A program made the position numbers and the translations under genes. Shown one piece after another: positions 25,732-36,231 of a stretch of 64,000 nucleotides of DNA; the stretch's first letter is position 1; every line of letters starts with the position of its first letter. This DNA is from Nocardia colli. Its GTDB lineage: Bacteria > Actinomycetota > Actinomycetes > Mycobacteriales > Mycobacteriaceae. Location of the stretch: contig NZ_VXLC01000001.1 in assembly GCF_008704205.1 (NCBI RefSeq), positions 1,302,001 through 1,366,000 on the forward strand, in the 5' to 3' direction. The notes below the pieces were generated by a model. The model had not been told where the DNA came from and made no database searches. It saw nothing but the letters and a program-made list of their open reading frames with translations.

Positions 25732-25944
25732 AGCGGCAGGTCCGCACCGGCGTACCCGCCCTGTGCCTGGTCCGAGATGAAGGCTGATTCGGTCGGCGGA
25801 TGTGAGCATAGCGATATCCGGGATCGGATAGGCAAACCTGTGACGACGGTTTCCCGAACCTGTTGGTACACATAAATATCCGTGCTGCCCGTCGTCCCGC
25901 TCGACGGGCCGGGCGGGACGGGCGGCGTCGCTCTGCGCGCGGGG

Positions 25945-26892
25945 TCAGGCCTTGACGAGCTCCGGGGTGCCCGCCGCCGCGTCGAGTTCCGCGGCCTGCG
26001 CCTGGTCGACCTTCGAGCGCTTACCGGCGGTCGCGGCGAACGCGCCCGCGATGACGATCACGCCGCCGATCAGCGACAGCGGTGTCGGCGTCTCGTCCAG
26101 GAACGCCCAGGCGGCGGCGATGCCGACGACCGGAACCAGCAGCGTGAACGGCGCGACCACGCCCGCGGGGTAGCGGCTCATCAAGAATGTCCACATGCCG
26201 CTGCCGACGACCGTCGCGAGCAGGGCGGTGTAGGCCACCGCGGCCAGCGCCGGCCAGCCCGCCGCGGAGAAGGAATCGACGATCGCGTGCAGACCGGTGG
26301 TCGGGCCCTCGGTCGCGGCGGACAGCACGAACATCGGCAGCGGCGGGACCACGGCGATCCACAGCGTCAGGTGCATGGTGTTGAGGCCGGGGGATTCGAC
26401 GGTGGCCTGTCGCGCGCCGATGTTGCCGAACGCCCAGCCGAGACCGGCGGCCAGGGTCAGCAGCACCGGCAGCAGCGAGGCGTGCTCGAGCCGGTCCCAG
26501 CCGATCACCGCCATGCCCGCCATCGCCACCACGATCCCGGCGACCTGCACCGGCCGGATCCGCTCGCGCAGCAACAGCGCGCCGAGCAGCACGGTGAACG
26601 GCGCGGACGACTGCAACACCAGCGAGGCCAGTCCGGTCGGCATGCCCGCGCGCATCGCGGTGAACAGGAACGCGAACTGGAGGATGCCGAAACCGGTGCC
26701 GTACAACAGGAGCCAGCGCAGCCGGACCTTCGGGCGCGGGACGAACAGCAGCACCGGAACCGCGATGACCGCGAAGCGCAGCGCCGCGAAGAAGAACGGC
26801 GGGAAGTGGTCGAGCCCCGCGCGCAGGGCGAGGAAGTTCAGTCCCCAGAGCAGAACGACGGTCAATCCGAGCAGGCGATCACGAGCGGTCAT
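25945..26892 (-). CDS. EamA (DMT) family transporter
   Basis: A 315-residue transporter with ten membrane helices and two EamA repeats: the first begins LLGLTVVLLWGLNFLALRAGLDHFPPFFFAALRFAVIAV, the second at about residue 150 (AAGLGWAFGNIGARQATVE). LVLQSSAPFTVLLGALLLRERI and APFTLLVPVVGIAAAWAFLDETPTPLSLIGGVIVIAGA are the paired conserved segments. The family exports metabolites such as amino acids or amines. Divergent from a LysR regulator with a 72-bp shared region containing a LysR-type dyad, so it is the probable target of that regulator. Confidence 0.93.
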   Translation of the reverse strand: MTARDRLLGLTVVLLWGLNFLALRAGLDHFPPFFFAALRFAVIAVPVLLFVPRPKVRLRWLLLYGTGFGILQFAFLFTAMRAGMPTGLASLVLQSSAPFTVLLGALLLRERIRPVQVAGIVVAMAGMAVIGWDRLEHASLLPVLLTLAAGLGWAFGNIGARQATVESPGLNTMHLTLWIAVVPPLPMFVLSAATEGPTTGLHAIVDSFSAAGWPALAAVAYTALLATVVGSGMWTFLMSRYPAGVVAPFTLLVPVVGIAAAWAFLDETPTPLSLIGGVIVIAGAFAATAGKRSKVDQAQAAELDAAAGTPELVKA

Positions 26893-26927
26893 GCGATCAA
26901 TCGTGCGCGGGCCTAACCATCAGAACA

Positions 26928-26951
26928 ATCGAATTAATATGGACTATTGAT
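26928..26951. promoter_or_regulatory. LysR-type T-N11-A dyad between EamA and LysR genes
   Basis: ATCGAAT (26928-26934) and ATTGAT (26946-26951) form an inverted repeat separated by exactly 11 bases, matching the T-N11-A consensus for LysR-type regulators. It abuts the -10 box TAGTTT (26953-26958) of the regulator gene, a position suited to autorepression and to control of the divergent transporter. Confidence 0.6.
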
Positions 26952-26952
26952 G

Positions 26953-26958
26953 TAGTTT
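26953..26958 (+). promoter_or_regulatory. -10 box of the LysR gene (leaderless)
   Basis: TAGTTT lies six bases before the ATG at 26965; no ribosome site is present. Confidence 0.5.
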
Positions 26959-26964
26959 TGCTTC

Positions 26965-27966
26965 ATGATCGAAGTGGGTCGTCCGGCGGGTCCGTCACCT
27001 GGGAAAACCGTGGTTGACCAGCCGGTTGGGCCGCCGATGTCGGTGGAGCGACTCCGGGTGCTGCGCGAATTCGCCGATCGCGGCACCATCGCCGCCGTCG
27101 CCACCGCGCTCTCGATGACCCCCTCCGCCGTTTCCCAGCAGCTCAAGGTGCTGGCCAAGGAGGCGGGCGTCGCGCTGCTCGAACCCGACGGCCGCCGCGT
27201 CCGCCTGACCGACGCGGGCCGGGCGCTGGTGGTGCGCGCGGACGAGGTGCTCGCCGCGATGGATCGTGCGGTCGCGGAGATGGCCAACTATCGCGGTTCG
27301 CCGCGCGGGCGGGTGCGGGTCGCGCTGTTCCCCTCGGCCGGCTCGCTGCTGCTGCCGCTGGTGCTGTCCGCGCTCGCGGGTAGCGGTGTGGAGCTCGTCG
27401 CGAGTGACGTGGACCTGCCGCCGTCCGAAGTCACCCGGCTGCTGGCCGATTTCGACGTGGTGCTGACCCATCGCGACGAGCGCGCGGCGCCGATCGCCGA
27501 CCCACGGATCGCGGTCCGCCTGCTCATGCGCGAACCCATCGATGTCGTGGTGGCGCCGTTTCATCGGCTGGCCGGCCACGCCTCGGTGATCCCCGGGGAA
27601 CTGGCCGACGAGACCTGGCTGAGCGTGCGCGGCGGCTACCCGATCGACGACGTGCTCCGCTCGATCGCCACCCAGACCGGCGTGCAGCCGCGAATAGCTC
27701 AGCGGCTCAACGACTTCCGGGTCATCGAGGCGTTGGTCATCAGCGGCTACGGCGTCTCGTTGATGCCGCGCTACTCGGTGTCGCATCCGGACCTGTCGCT
27801 GCTGCGCCTCACCGGCGTCCGGGCGGCCCGCATGTTCGAGCTGGCCACCCGGCCCCGGGCCGAGCGCAGCCCGGCTATCGCCGCGGTCCTGGCCGCCTTC
27901 CACGATGCCGCGGCGAGCGTGGTCGCGGAGTCCGCGCCGCGGTCTACGGCCCAGCGGGAGAAGTGA
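26965..27966 (+). CDS. LysR family transcriptional regulator
   Basis: A 333-residue LysR-type regulator. The winged helix is at about residues 26-85 (VERLRVLREFADRGTIAAVATALSMTPSAVSQQLKVLAKEAGVALLEPDGRRVRLTDAG), followed by a linker helix and a two-lobed effector domain (about 115-310). The N-terminal 25 residues before the helix are longer than usual; the upstream ATG is nevertheless supported by a -10 box exactly six bases before it. Likely controls the divergent EamA transporter through the dyad at 26928. Effector unknown. Confidence 0.9.
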   Translation: MIEVGRPAGPSPGKTVVDQPVGPPMSVERLRVLREFADRGTIAAVATALSMTPSAVSQQLKVLAKEAGVALLEPDGRRVRLTDAGRALVVRADEVLAAMDRAVAEMANYRGSPRGRVRVALFPSAGSLLLPLVLSALAGSGVELVASDVDLPPSEVTRLLADFDVVLTHRDERAAPIADPRIAVRLLMREPIDVVVAPFHRLAGHASVIPGELADETWLSVRGGYPIDDVLRSIATQTGVQPRIAQRLNDFRVIEALVISGYGVSLMPRYSVSHPDLSLLRLTGVRAARMFELATRPRAERSPAIAAVLAAFHDAAASVVAESAPRSTAQREK

Positions 27967-28221
27967 TTTCGACGTCGCGCCGAGTTGTCCGCTTTCCACA
28001 GCCGCCCGCGCGGTGATCACGATAGTGTGACGCGAAGGCACTGGTACGGGAGTCGAGGGTGGAGCCTAAGCGGCCGACTGTTGTTGCGTCGTTGGCACAT
28101 TCCCACAATTCCCGGGTCCGTCCTGTGAGAGTTCCGCACATGTCGCCGCCCGGTTCGGCCAAATAGATTGCTGGACAGGCTTTCCGCGTGGTGCGGCTCG
28201 ACGAAAGGACACGCGACGGCG

Positions 28222-29481
28222 ATGCGTGATATCACCCAGTTCTCTACGCGCAACGGAGGATTCCGGAGCGTGGTGGTGACCGCGGTGGAGGTCTCCTCCG
28301 CGCTCGGCGCGGACGCGGAGTCCACCTGGAAGGGGTTGCTGGCGGGGGAGAGCGGTGTGCGGGTGCTCGACGATCCGGAGGTCGAGAGCAGGCAGTTGCC
28401 GATCAATATCGGCGCGACGTTCAAGAGCGATCCGACCGCCGAGCTCGATCGGATCAAGAAGCGGCGCATGTCCTATGTCCAGCAGGTGGCCTATGTGATG
28501 GGCAAACGGATCTGGGACACGCTCGGCGCGCCGGAGGTGGATCAGGACCGGCTCGGCATCTCGATCGGGACCGGGGTCGGCGGCGCGGAGGTGATCGTCG
28601 ACTCGAACGACATCCTGCGCGACCAGGGGTATCGCAAGGTCTCGCCGTTCGCCATCCCGATGGCCATGCCGAACGGCCCCGCCGCGGTGCTCGGGCTGGA
28701 ACTCGGCGCGCGGGCGAGCGTGGTCACGCCGGTGTCGGCGTGCTCGTCGGGCTGTGAGTCGCTGGTGCACGCGTGGCGGTCGATCATCCTCGGCGAGGCG
28801 GACATCATCGTCGCGGGCGGCGTCGAGGGGCGGATCAATGCCCTTGCGCTGGCCGGGTTTACGAACATGCGCGCACTCAGTTCACGGGTCGGGGAACCGG
28901 AACGCGCCTCGCGTCCGTTCGATCGCGATCGGGACGGTTTCGTCTTCGGTGAGTCCGCGGCGTTGCTCGTGCTGGAGTCCGAGGAGCACGCGCTGGCGCG
29001 GGGTGCCCGGCCGCTGGCCCGGTTGCTCGGTGCCGGGCTGACGGCGGACGGTTATCACCTGGTCGCGCCGGATCCGGAGGGACGTGGCAACGCCCGGGCC
29101 ATGCGGCGCGCATTGGAAACCGCGGGCGTCGCCGGCACGGACGTCGACCACGTCAACGCGCACGCCACCGGAACGCCCTTCGGAGATCTGGCCGAGGCCA
29201 AGGGAATCGAGGCCGCGATCGGCAAGCACCCCGCGGTCTACGCACCCAAATCCGCGCTCGGCCACTCGGTCGGCGCGGTCGGTGCGCTGGAGGCCGCGAT
29301 CTCGGTGCTGAGCCTGCGCGACGGCGTGATCCCGCCGACGCTGAACCTCGACAACCAGGACACCGACATCGCTCTCGACATCGTCAGCGGCACCGCGCGA
29401 TACACCGATGTGCAGTACGTGATGAACAATTCGTACGGTTTCGGCGGCCACAACGCGGCGGTCCTGTTCGGCAAGTACTAG
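28222..29481 (+). CDS. KasA/KasB-like beta-ketoacyl-ACP synthase (FabF family)
   Basis: A 419-residue condensing enzyme, same length as KasA/KasB of mycobacterial FAS-II. The Cys-His-His triad is intact: Cys in TPVSACSSGCESLVHAW, His in VNAHATGTPFGDLAEAKGI and His in KSALGHSVGAVGALEAA. NNSYGFGGHNAAVLFGKY closes the thiolase fold. It would elongate acyl-ACP chains for mycolic or other long lipids. It stands alone here, not in the fabD-acpM-kas-accD cluster, so it may be an additional paralogue. A TAGATT -10 candidate lies at 28164-28169. ATG follows AAAGGA at a rather long spacing. The 255 bp upstream show no gene. Confidence 0.9.
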   Translation: MRDITQFSTRNGGFRSVVVTAVEVSSALGADAESTWKGLLAGESGVRVLDDPEVESRQLPINIGATFKSDPTAELDRIKKRRMSYVQQVAYVMGKRIWDTLGAPEVDQDRLGISIGTGVGGAEVIVDSNDILRDQGYRKVSPFAIPMAMPNGPAAVLGLELGARASVVTPVSACSSGCESLVHAWRSIILGEADIIVAGGVEGRINALALAGFTNMRALSSRVGEPERASRPFDRDRDGFVFGESAALLVLESEEHALARGARPLARLLGAGLTADGYHLVAPDPEGRGNARAMRRALETAGVAGTDVDHVNAHATGTPFGDLAEAKGIEAAIGKHPAVYAPKSALGHSVGAVGALEAAISVLSLRDGVIPPTLNLDNQDTDIALDIVSGTARYTDVQYVMNNSYGFGGHNAAVLFGKY

Positions 29482-29495
29482 GCCGGCAAAACAAG

Positions 29496-29533
29496 GCGGC
29501 CCGGCGCGAGATGCGCCGGGCCGCAATGTTTTT
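29496..29533 (+). terminator. Intrinsic terminator after the ketosynthase gene
   Basis: Perfect 12-bp stem (29496-29507 with 29513-29524), GAGAT loop, followed by AATGTTTTTC, a true U-tract. It also separates the convergent MinD-like gene. Confidence 0.9.
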
Positions 29534-29541
29534 CGACTGTT

Positions 29542-31230
29542 CTAGTGGCCCATCGGGCCGGGGTGGTGGTACTGCTGCGCGCCGACGTAACCGAAGTCGT
29601 CGGCGACCATCGCGGCCAGTTCCAGCAGGGCCCGCCGGGTCGGCTTGCTGACCAGCTCCAGGTCGATCTCCGCGCCCTCGGCGAGGTGATCGTCGAACGG
29701 CACCACCTGCACCGCGCGGGTGCGGTCGAGGAAGAGCTTGCGCAGCTGGTCGAGGTCGACCGTGGACGCGCCGCGCCGGGAGGCGTTGACCACGACGACG
29801 GTGCGCTCGACGAGCTTGCCGTAGCCGTGGTGATCGAGCCAGTCCAGCGTGGCCGAGGCGCTGCGCGCGCCGTCGATCGCGGGCGAGGTGACCAGCACCA
29901 GCGAGCTGGCCATGTCCAGCACGCCGGCCATCGCCGAGTGCATCAGGCCGGTGCCGCAGTCGGTCAGGATGATGTTGTAGAACGACTGCAGGATGCCGAT
30001 CGCCTTGCGGTAATCGGCCTCGCTGAACGCCTCCGAGACGGCCGGATCCTGTTCGCTGGCAAGCACTTCCAGTCGGCTGGGGGCCTGCGAGGTGTGTGCC
30101 CGCACGTCGGAGTACCGGCTGATGTGCTGGTCTTCGAGCAGGTTGCGCACGGTGGAGCGGGTCTGGCGCGGCACCCGGTGGGCGAGCGTGCCGAGGTCCG
30201 GGTTGGCGTCGATCGCGATGACCCGGTCGCCGCGCAGCGACGCGAACGTCGAGCCGAGGCCGACCGTGGTGGTGGTCTTGCCGACGCCGCCCTTGAGCGA
30301 CAGGATCGCGATCCGGTAGTCGCCGCGCACCGGCTGATTCACCCGGTCGACCAGGTCGCGGTAGACGACGTCGGCCGCGGACTCGCCGGGGTTGAGCACG
30401 CCGCCGGTGGCCTTGTGCACGGCCCGCCGCCATCCGCTGCGCGGTGCGCGACGGGCGCGCTTGAGCAGGTTCAGGTCGTTGACCGAGTGGCCCGGCTGAC
30501 CCGGCGCGGGCACGTGTTGCGGCTGGAACGGCTGCGACGGCTGGTGCGGGTTCGGTCCGCCCTGCCAGCTCGGCGGCGGCACCTGGCCCATCGGCGGTCC
30601 GGGCGGCTGCTGGCCCATCGGTGCGGGCGGCGGCTGATACGCGGGCGGCGGCTGGTGGGTCACCGGCGGGGGCGGCGGCGCCCAGCTGTAGATCGGCGCG
30701 GCCGGCTGATCGGGTTGCGGCGCAGGGGCTTCGGCGTGTTCCTGCGGTACCCGGCGGACCAGGCCGTCGGGGCCGATCTCCTGCCGGTACTCGCCGTAGC
30801 CCGGGTTCTGCGGCTCGGGCGCGATCTGATGGCTGCCGCTGTGCGCGCTCACCGGAGGGTACTGGCCGGTCTGATACGGCTCATATGCGCCAGTGGGCGC
30901 GAACGCTCCGGCGTTCGGCGGCGCGTAGCCGCCGTACTGCTCGGCGGGTGCGGGCGGCGCGAAACCCTCGGGCGGGCCGTAGGACTGCGGCGGCATCGAG
31001 GCCTGCGGGTAGGACACCGTCTGGTCCGTCGAGCCGCTGAAGCCGGGCTCGGCCGGTTCCTGCTCCGGCTTCTCCGGCGCTTCGGCGGCCTCGGACTCCG
31101 CCACTTCCACGTCGCCGGGCTGCTCGGCCGACGGGTCGGCGGCTTGCTCCGACTCGGCGCCATCGGCCGTGTCCACCGACTGGCTCTGCAGCCACGGCGG
31201 TGAGGTCGGGTTGTGGTCGTTAGTTGTCAC
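29542..31230 (-). CDS. MinD/ParA-like ATPase with long disordered N-terminus
   Basis: A 562-residue protein. Residues 1-245 are low complexity: an acidic stretch (about 20-65) then a Pro/Gln/Tyr/Gly-rich region (about 70-240). Residues 300-550 are a MinD/ParA-type P-loop ATPase with deviant Walker A ILSLKGGVGKTTTTVGLGS, VIAIDANPDLGTLAHRV and IILTDCGTGLMHSAMAGVL. The organisation matches EspI-like and related ATPases linked to type VII secretion or envelope processes in mycolata, but no ESX gene is in the window. GTG start follows GGGGGA. The linker helix LLKRARRAPRSGWRRAVHKATGG is strongly basic. Role unassigned. Confidence 0.85.
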   Translation of the reverse strand: MTTNDHNPTSPPWLQSQSVDTADGAESEQAADPSAEQPGDVEVAESEAAEAPEKPEQEPAEPGFSGSTDQTVSYPQASMPPQSYGPPEGFAPPAPAEQYGGYAPPNAGAFAPTGAYEPYQTGQYPPVSAHSGSHQIAPEPQNPGYGEYRQEIGPDGLVRRVPQEHAEAPAPQPDQPAAPIYSWAPPPPPVTHQPPPAYQPPPAPMGQQPPGPPMGQVPPPSWQGGPNPHQPSQPFQPQHVPAPGQPGHSVNDLNLLKRARRAPRSGWRRAVHKATGGVLNPGESAADVVYRDLVDRVNQPVRGDYRIAILSLKGGVGKTTTTVGLGSTFASLRGDRVIAIDANPDLGTLAHRVPRQTRSTVRNLLEDQHISRYSDVRAHTSQAPSRLEVLASEQDPAVSEAFSEADYRKAIGILQSFYNIILTDCGTGLMHSAMAGVLDMASSLVLVTSPAIDGARSASATLDWLDHHGYGKLVERTVVVVNASRRGASTVDLDQLRKLFLDRTRAVQVVPFDDHLAEGAEIDLELVSKPTRRALLELAAMVADDFGYVGAQQYHHPGPMGH

Positions 31231-31501
31231 AGTTCCCCCATCTGCTCGGGACTACGAGCAGAGAGCTCGGCGCTTGAGTGCGAAACCAACGCTAGCACGG
31301 GGTTCGCGGGCTCGCGTCGCGGTATGAAGAGCGGACGCGCCCGGATGACACGCCGCCGATATCTGGTCTCCGACAGCAAGATCGAGAGCCGGGCGCGGGG
31401 TCGATCGACGACCACCACGCCCGGCTCCACCGTACTCGACCTGCGCTATCAGCGTGCTCGGTTGGCCGAGGAGACCGCCGCGCGCACCGCCGGGGTTGCG
31501 C

Positions 31502-33376
<1,875 letters not shown>

Positions 33377-33392
<16 letters not shown>

Positions 33393-33418
33393 CGGCTGAG
33401 AAGAAGTGCCCGCTGCAT
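33377..33418 (-). CDS. leuL: leuA leader peptide with three consecutive Leu codons
   Basis: Thirteen codons, MQRALLLSRRDGV, with the run CTT-CTT-CTC; CTT is rare in such GC-rich genomes, which would sharpen sensitivity to leucyl-tRNA. The ATG is 10 bases after the -10 box TAAACT, so it is the first codon on the transcript or very near it. Located 82 bp before leuA, with complementary segments downstream of the Leu codons. Leu-rich leaders before leuA are known in corynebacteria and streptomycetes. Confidence 0.75.
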
Positions 33419-33428
33419 GATGTCGGCG

Positions 33429-33457
33429 AGTTTACCGTGTGGCAATACACCTTGGAA
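33429..33457 (-). promoter_or_regulatory. Promoter of leuL-leuA
   Basis: On the minus strand TTCCAA (33452-33457) and TAAACT (33429-33434) are separated by 17 bases, the best-formed promoter near leuA. Confidence 0.6.
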
Positions 33458-33521
33458 CCCCGGTCCCGTCGTCCGGTCATCCGACCTTGCGGCTAGCGTT
33501 CGGACAGAGCAAACGCTTGTA

Positions 33522-33537
33522 CGGACCGTATGGTCCG
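33522..33537. promoter_or_regulatory. Inverted repeat before the TauE/SafE gene
   Basis: CGGACC and GGTCCG arms with a four-base GTAT centre, about 25 bases before the ATG of the exporter gene. Its position suits an operator; no regulator gene adjoins it. Confidence 0.35.
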
Positions 33538-33562
33538 ACGGGACGTCGAACGGATTCAACAT

Positions 33563-34330
33563 ATGACATGGCTGGAACAGCTCGCGGTCTTCGGCGCGGG
33601 CATCGGAGCGGGCGGCATCAACGCCGTCGTCGGTTCGGGCACGCTGATCACCTTCCCGGTACTGCTGGCCTTCGGGCTGCCGCCGGTGACGGCGAACGTG
33701 TCCAACACGATCGGCCTGGTACCGGGCTCGCTCAGCGGGGTGCACGGGTATCGGCGGGAGCTGGCCGGGCAACGCGAACGGCTGCTGCGCTTCGGCACCG
33801 CGTCGCTGCTCGGCGGCATCACCGGCGCGATCCTGCTGCTCGTGCTGCCCGCGACCGCGTTCAAGGCGATCGTGCCGGTGCTGATCATCGCGGCGCTGGT
33901 GCTGGTCGTCGTGCAGCCGCGCCTGTCGCGCTGGGTCAAGGGCCGGCGGGAGAACGGCGACAGCCCGGCGCCCAAGCACGGCGGCCCGATCCTGCTCGTG
34001 GCGATCTTCGCGACCGGCATCTACGGCGGCTACTTCGGCGCCGCGCAGGGCGTGCTGCTGATGGGGCTGCTCGGCGTGTTCGTGCACGACGACATGCAGG
34101 TGCTCAACGGCATCAAGAACGTGCTCGCGACCATCGTGAACGGGGTGGCCGCGGTGATCTTCATCGTGATCGCCGACGTGGACTGGCGGGCGGTGGTGTT
34201 GATCGCGCTCGGCTCCATCATCGGCGGCCAGCTCGGTGCGAAGATGGGCAGGCGGCTGCCGCCGACCGCGTTGCGCGCGGTCATCGTGGTGGTCGGCCTC
34301 ATCGCGGTGGTCCGGCTGTTGATGACCTAG
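33563..34330 (+). CDS. TauE/SafE family membrane transporter
   Basis: A 255-residue membrane protein of the TauE/SafE (DUF81) family, implicated in export of sulfite, sulfoacetate or other sulfur anions. The two repeat motifs are present: GAGIGAGGINAVVGSGTLITFPVLLAFGLPP near the N-terminus and GIYGGYFGAAQGVLLMGLLGVFVHDDMQVLNGIKNVLATIVNG in the second half. About eight hydrophobic helices. The ATG at 33563 begins the first helix; an upstream in-frame GTG would add a non-hydrophobic 11 residues. Divergent from leuA. Confidence 0.92.
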   Translation: MTWLEQLAVFGAGIGAGGINAVVGSGTLITFPVLLAFGLPPVTANVSNTIGLVPGSLSGVHGYRRELAGQRERLLRFGTASLLGGITGAILLLVLPATAFKAIVPVLIIAALVLVVVQPRLSRWVKGRRENGDSPAPKHGGPILLVAIFATGIYGGYFGAAQGVLLMGLLGVFVHDDMQVLNGIKNVLATIVNGVAAVIFIVIADVDWRAVVLIALGSIIGGQLGAKMGRRLPPTALRAVIVVVGLIAVVRLLMT

Positions 34331-34408
34331 GAGGTGGCGGAGATCTCAGGGTGCAATTCATCCCTGTGGTGGACGACGGCCGTGCCGTTGCGGCACAAGA
34401 TGTTCGAT

Positions 34409-36028
34409 ATGCGTGGGTGGAGGATCGTCGTCGTCGGTGCGCTGGCGGCGACGTTGGTAGTGAGTGGTTGCGGTACGCCGAAGAAACACGAGCAGGCCGT
34501 GGCCGACCTGGTCGCCCAGGCCGACGCCGCGCCGACGCCGCGGCTGGATTGGGCGCCGTGCCAGGAGAAGACCCTGAGCAAGCTGCAATGCGCGACGGCG
34601 GCCGTGCCCGTCGACTACGCGCACCCGGACGGCGCGACGCTCGGGCTCGCGCTGGTCCGCCAGCCCGCGACCGATCAGTCGCACCGCATCGGCACCCTGT
34701 TCACCGCGGCCGGGGGACCGGGCGCCTCCGGCATCAAGTGGGCGGGCAGCGCGGAGATGTTCCCCGGCGAGATCGCCCGCCGCTTCGACGTGGTCACCTT
34801 CGATCAGCGCGGCGTCGGGCGCAGCGCGCCGGTCCGGTGTTTCGCCGATCCCGAAGCGGAGCAACGGTTCTGGGCCGGTACCTGGATTCCGCCGGTGACT
34901 GCCGAGCAGGAGGCCGCGCAGGCGCGGTTCAGCCGGGACCTGTCGGCGGGCTGCGCGGCCAACAGCGCGGCCCTGCTGCCGCATCTGACCACCGTCGACG
35001 CCGCCCGCGACCTGGATCTGCTGCGCCGCGCGGTCGGGGACAAGCGGCTGACCTACGAAGGTGGTTCGTACGCAAGCTATCTCGGCGAGGTGTACGGCGC
35101 GGTCTTCGGCGATCGGGTGCGCGCGCTGAGCCTGAGCTCGATGATCGACCCGGACGCCTACACCTCCGATACCCGCGCCGAGGTCGCCGCCGCGGCGACC
35201 GGCACCGACGAGGTGCTCGACGAGTTCTTCCGGCTGTGTGCCCAGGCGGGTCAGCCGCGCTGTGCCTTCGCCGGCGCGAGCAAGCCGGCCGCCGACCCGA
35301 TCGGGCAGATTCGCAGCGATCAAAAGGTAAGCGGCGGTGAGGATTTACGCGCCCGCGACCTTGCGCTGCTCGACCGGCTGCGGCAAGCGCCCATCGTGGT
35401 CGGCGAGGGCGACCGCGCCCGGACGGTCGCCTTCGACGACGTCGTCTCGCCGCACACGCTGATGCTGTACGACCCCAAGGACGGCTGGCCCGCGCTGGCC
35501 CAACTGCTCGCCGAACTCGAGCGCGGCGCCGCGGGCAACCCCGACGTCGTGCGCGCGGTGCTCGACGCGAACGCGGTGCCGCCCGGCTTCCTCGACTCAT
35601 TCATCGCGATCTCGTGCGCGGACAACACTTTTCCGCGCGAGCCGGAGCAATGGCCCGCGCTGGCAAAGGAATTGGGCGCCGAGGGTTCGGTTTTCAGCGG
35701 CTTCTGGCTGTACCTGCGGCAGTCCTGCGCCTCGTGGCCGTCGCCGCAGGGCGGCTACCCGCAGCGCTACGCCGGTCCGTGGATCCTGCGTTCGGACGTG
35801 CCCGCGCTGCTGTTCAACAACCGCTTCGATCCGGTCACGCCGCTGACCGCGGCCCGCAAGGCGCAGCAGGCGCTGGTCAACGCGCGCCTGGTGGTCATCG
35901 AGGGCGGCTACGGCCACGACACCACGGTCGACTGCACCCGGCGGTTGCAGGAGCGCTACCTCATCGACCAGCAACTTCCCGCGCCCGGCGCGACCTGCAA
36001 GGCGGATCGGGCACCGTTCGCGGAGTGA
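34409..36028 (+). CDS. Secreted lipoprotein alpha/beta hydrolase (tripeptidyl-aminopeptidase-like, S33)
   Basis: About 540 residues. Lipoprotein signal MRGWRIVVVGALAATLVVSG ends at Cys21. The alpha/beta hydrolase fold has the oxyanion segment TAAGGPGASGIKWAG, the strand DVVTFDQRGVGRSAPVRC, nucleophile Ser in YEGGSYASYLGEVYG, Asp in LLFNNRFDPVTPLTAAR and His in IEGGYGHDTTVDC; the C-terminal TAP-like domain carries conserved cysteines (ISCADN, RQSCASWP). Homologues (Streptomyces tripeptidyl aminopeptidase, mycobacterial CaeA/Hip1-type) cleave peptides at the surface. ATG 34409 was preferred as it gives a normal signal peptide; ATG 34400 is possible. Confidence 0.9.
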   Translation: MRGWRIVVVGALAATLVVSGCGTPKKHEQAVADLVAQADAAPTPRLDWAPCQEKTLSKLQCATAAVPVDYAHPDGATLGLALVRQPATDQSHRIGTLFTAAGGPGASGIKWAGSAEMFPGEIARRFDVVTFDQRGVGRSAPVRCFADPEAEQRFWAGTWIPPVTAEQEAAQARFSRDLSAGCAANSAALLPHLTTVDAARDLDLLRRAVGDKRLTYEGGSYASYLGEVYGAVFGDRVRALSLSSMIDPDAYTSDTRAEVAAAATGTDEVLDEFFRLCAQAGQPRCAFAGASKPAADPIGQIRSDQKVSGGEDLRARDLALLDRLRQAPIVVGEGDRARTVAFDDVVSPHTLMLYDPKDGWPALAQLLAELERGAAGNPDVVRAVLDANAVPPGFLDSFIAISCADNTFPREPEQWPALAKELGAEGSVFSGFWLYLRQSCASWPSPQGGYPQRYAGPWILRSDVPALLFNNRFDPVTPLTAARKAQQALVNARLVVIEGGYGHDTTVDCTRRLQERYLIDQQLPAPGATCKADRAPFAE

Positions 36029-36231
36029 GTCGCCGGCCCCTCCCGTCCATCTGCCGACGGCATCGCGTGGCCTGTTCGTCACGCGGTCGTTGCCGCCGCT
36101 GAGCGTCGGCGCGGTCCCATCCGGCGGGACAATGGAAGGGGGACAACGGATGACGGTCCGGCAACGACTGTTCAGCCAGCCGGAATACCGGTAATCTGCG
36201 CTCGGCCATGCGTGATGAGGGAGGTGGCTGG

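Noticed and set aside
31227..31430. Minus-strand ORF of 67 codons in the same gap
   Set aside because: Overlaps the MinD-like start and lacks a ribosome site.
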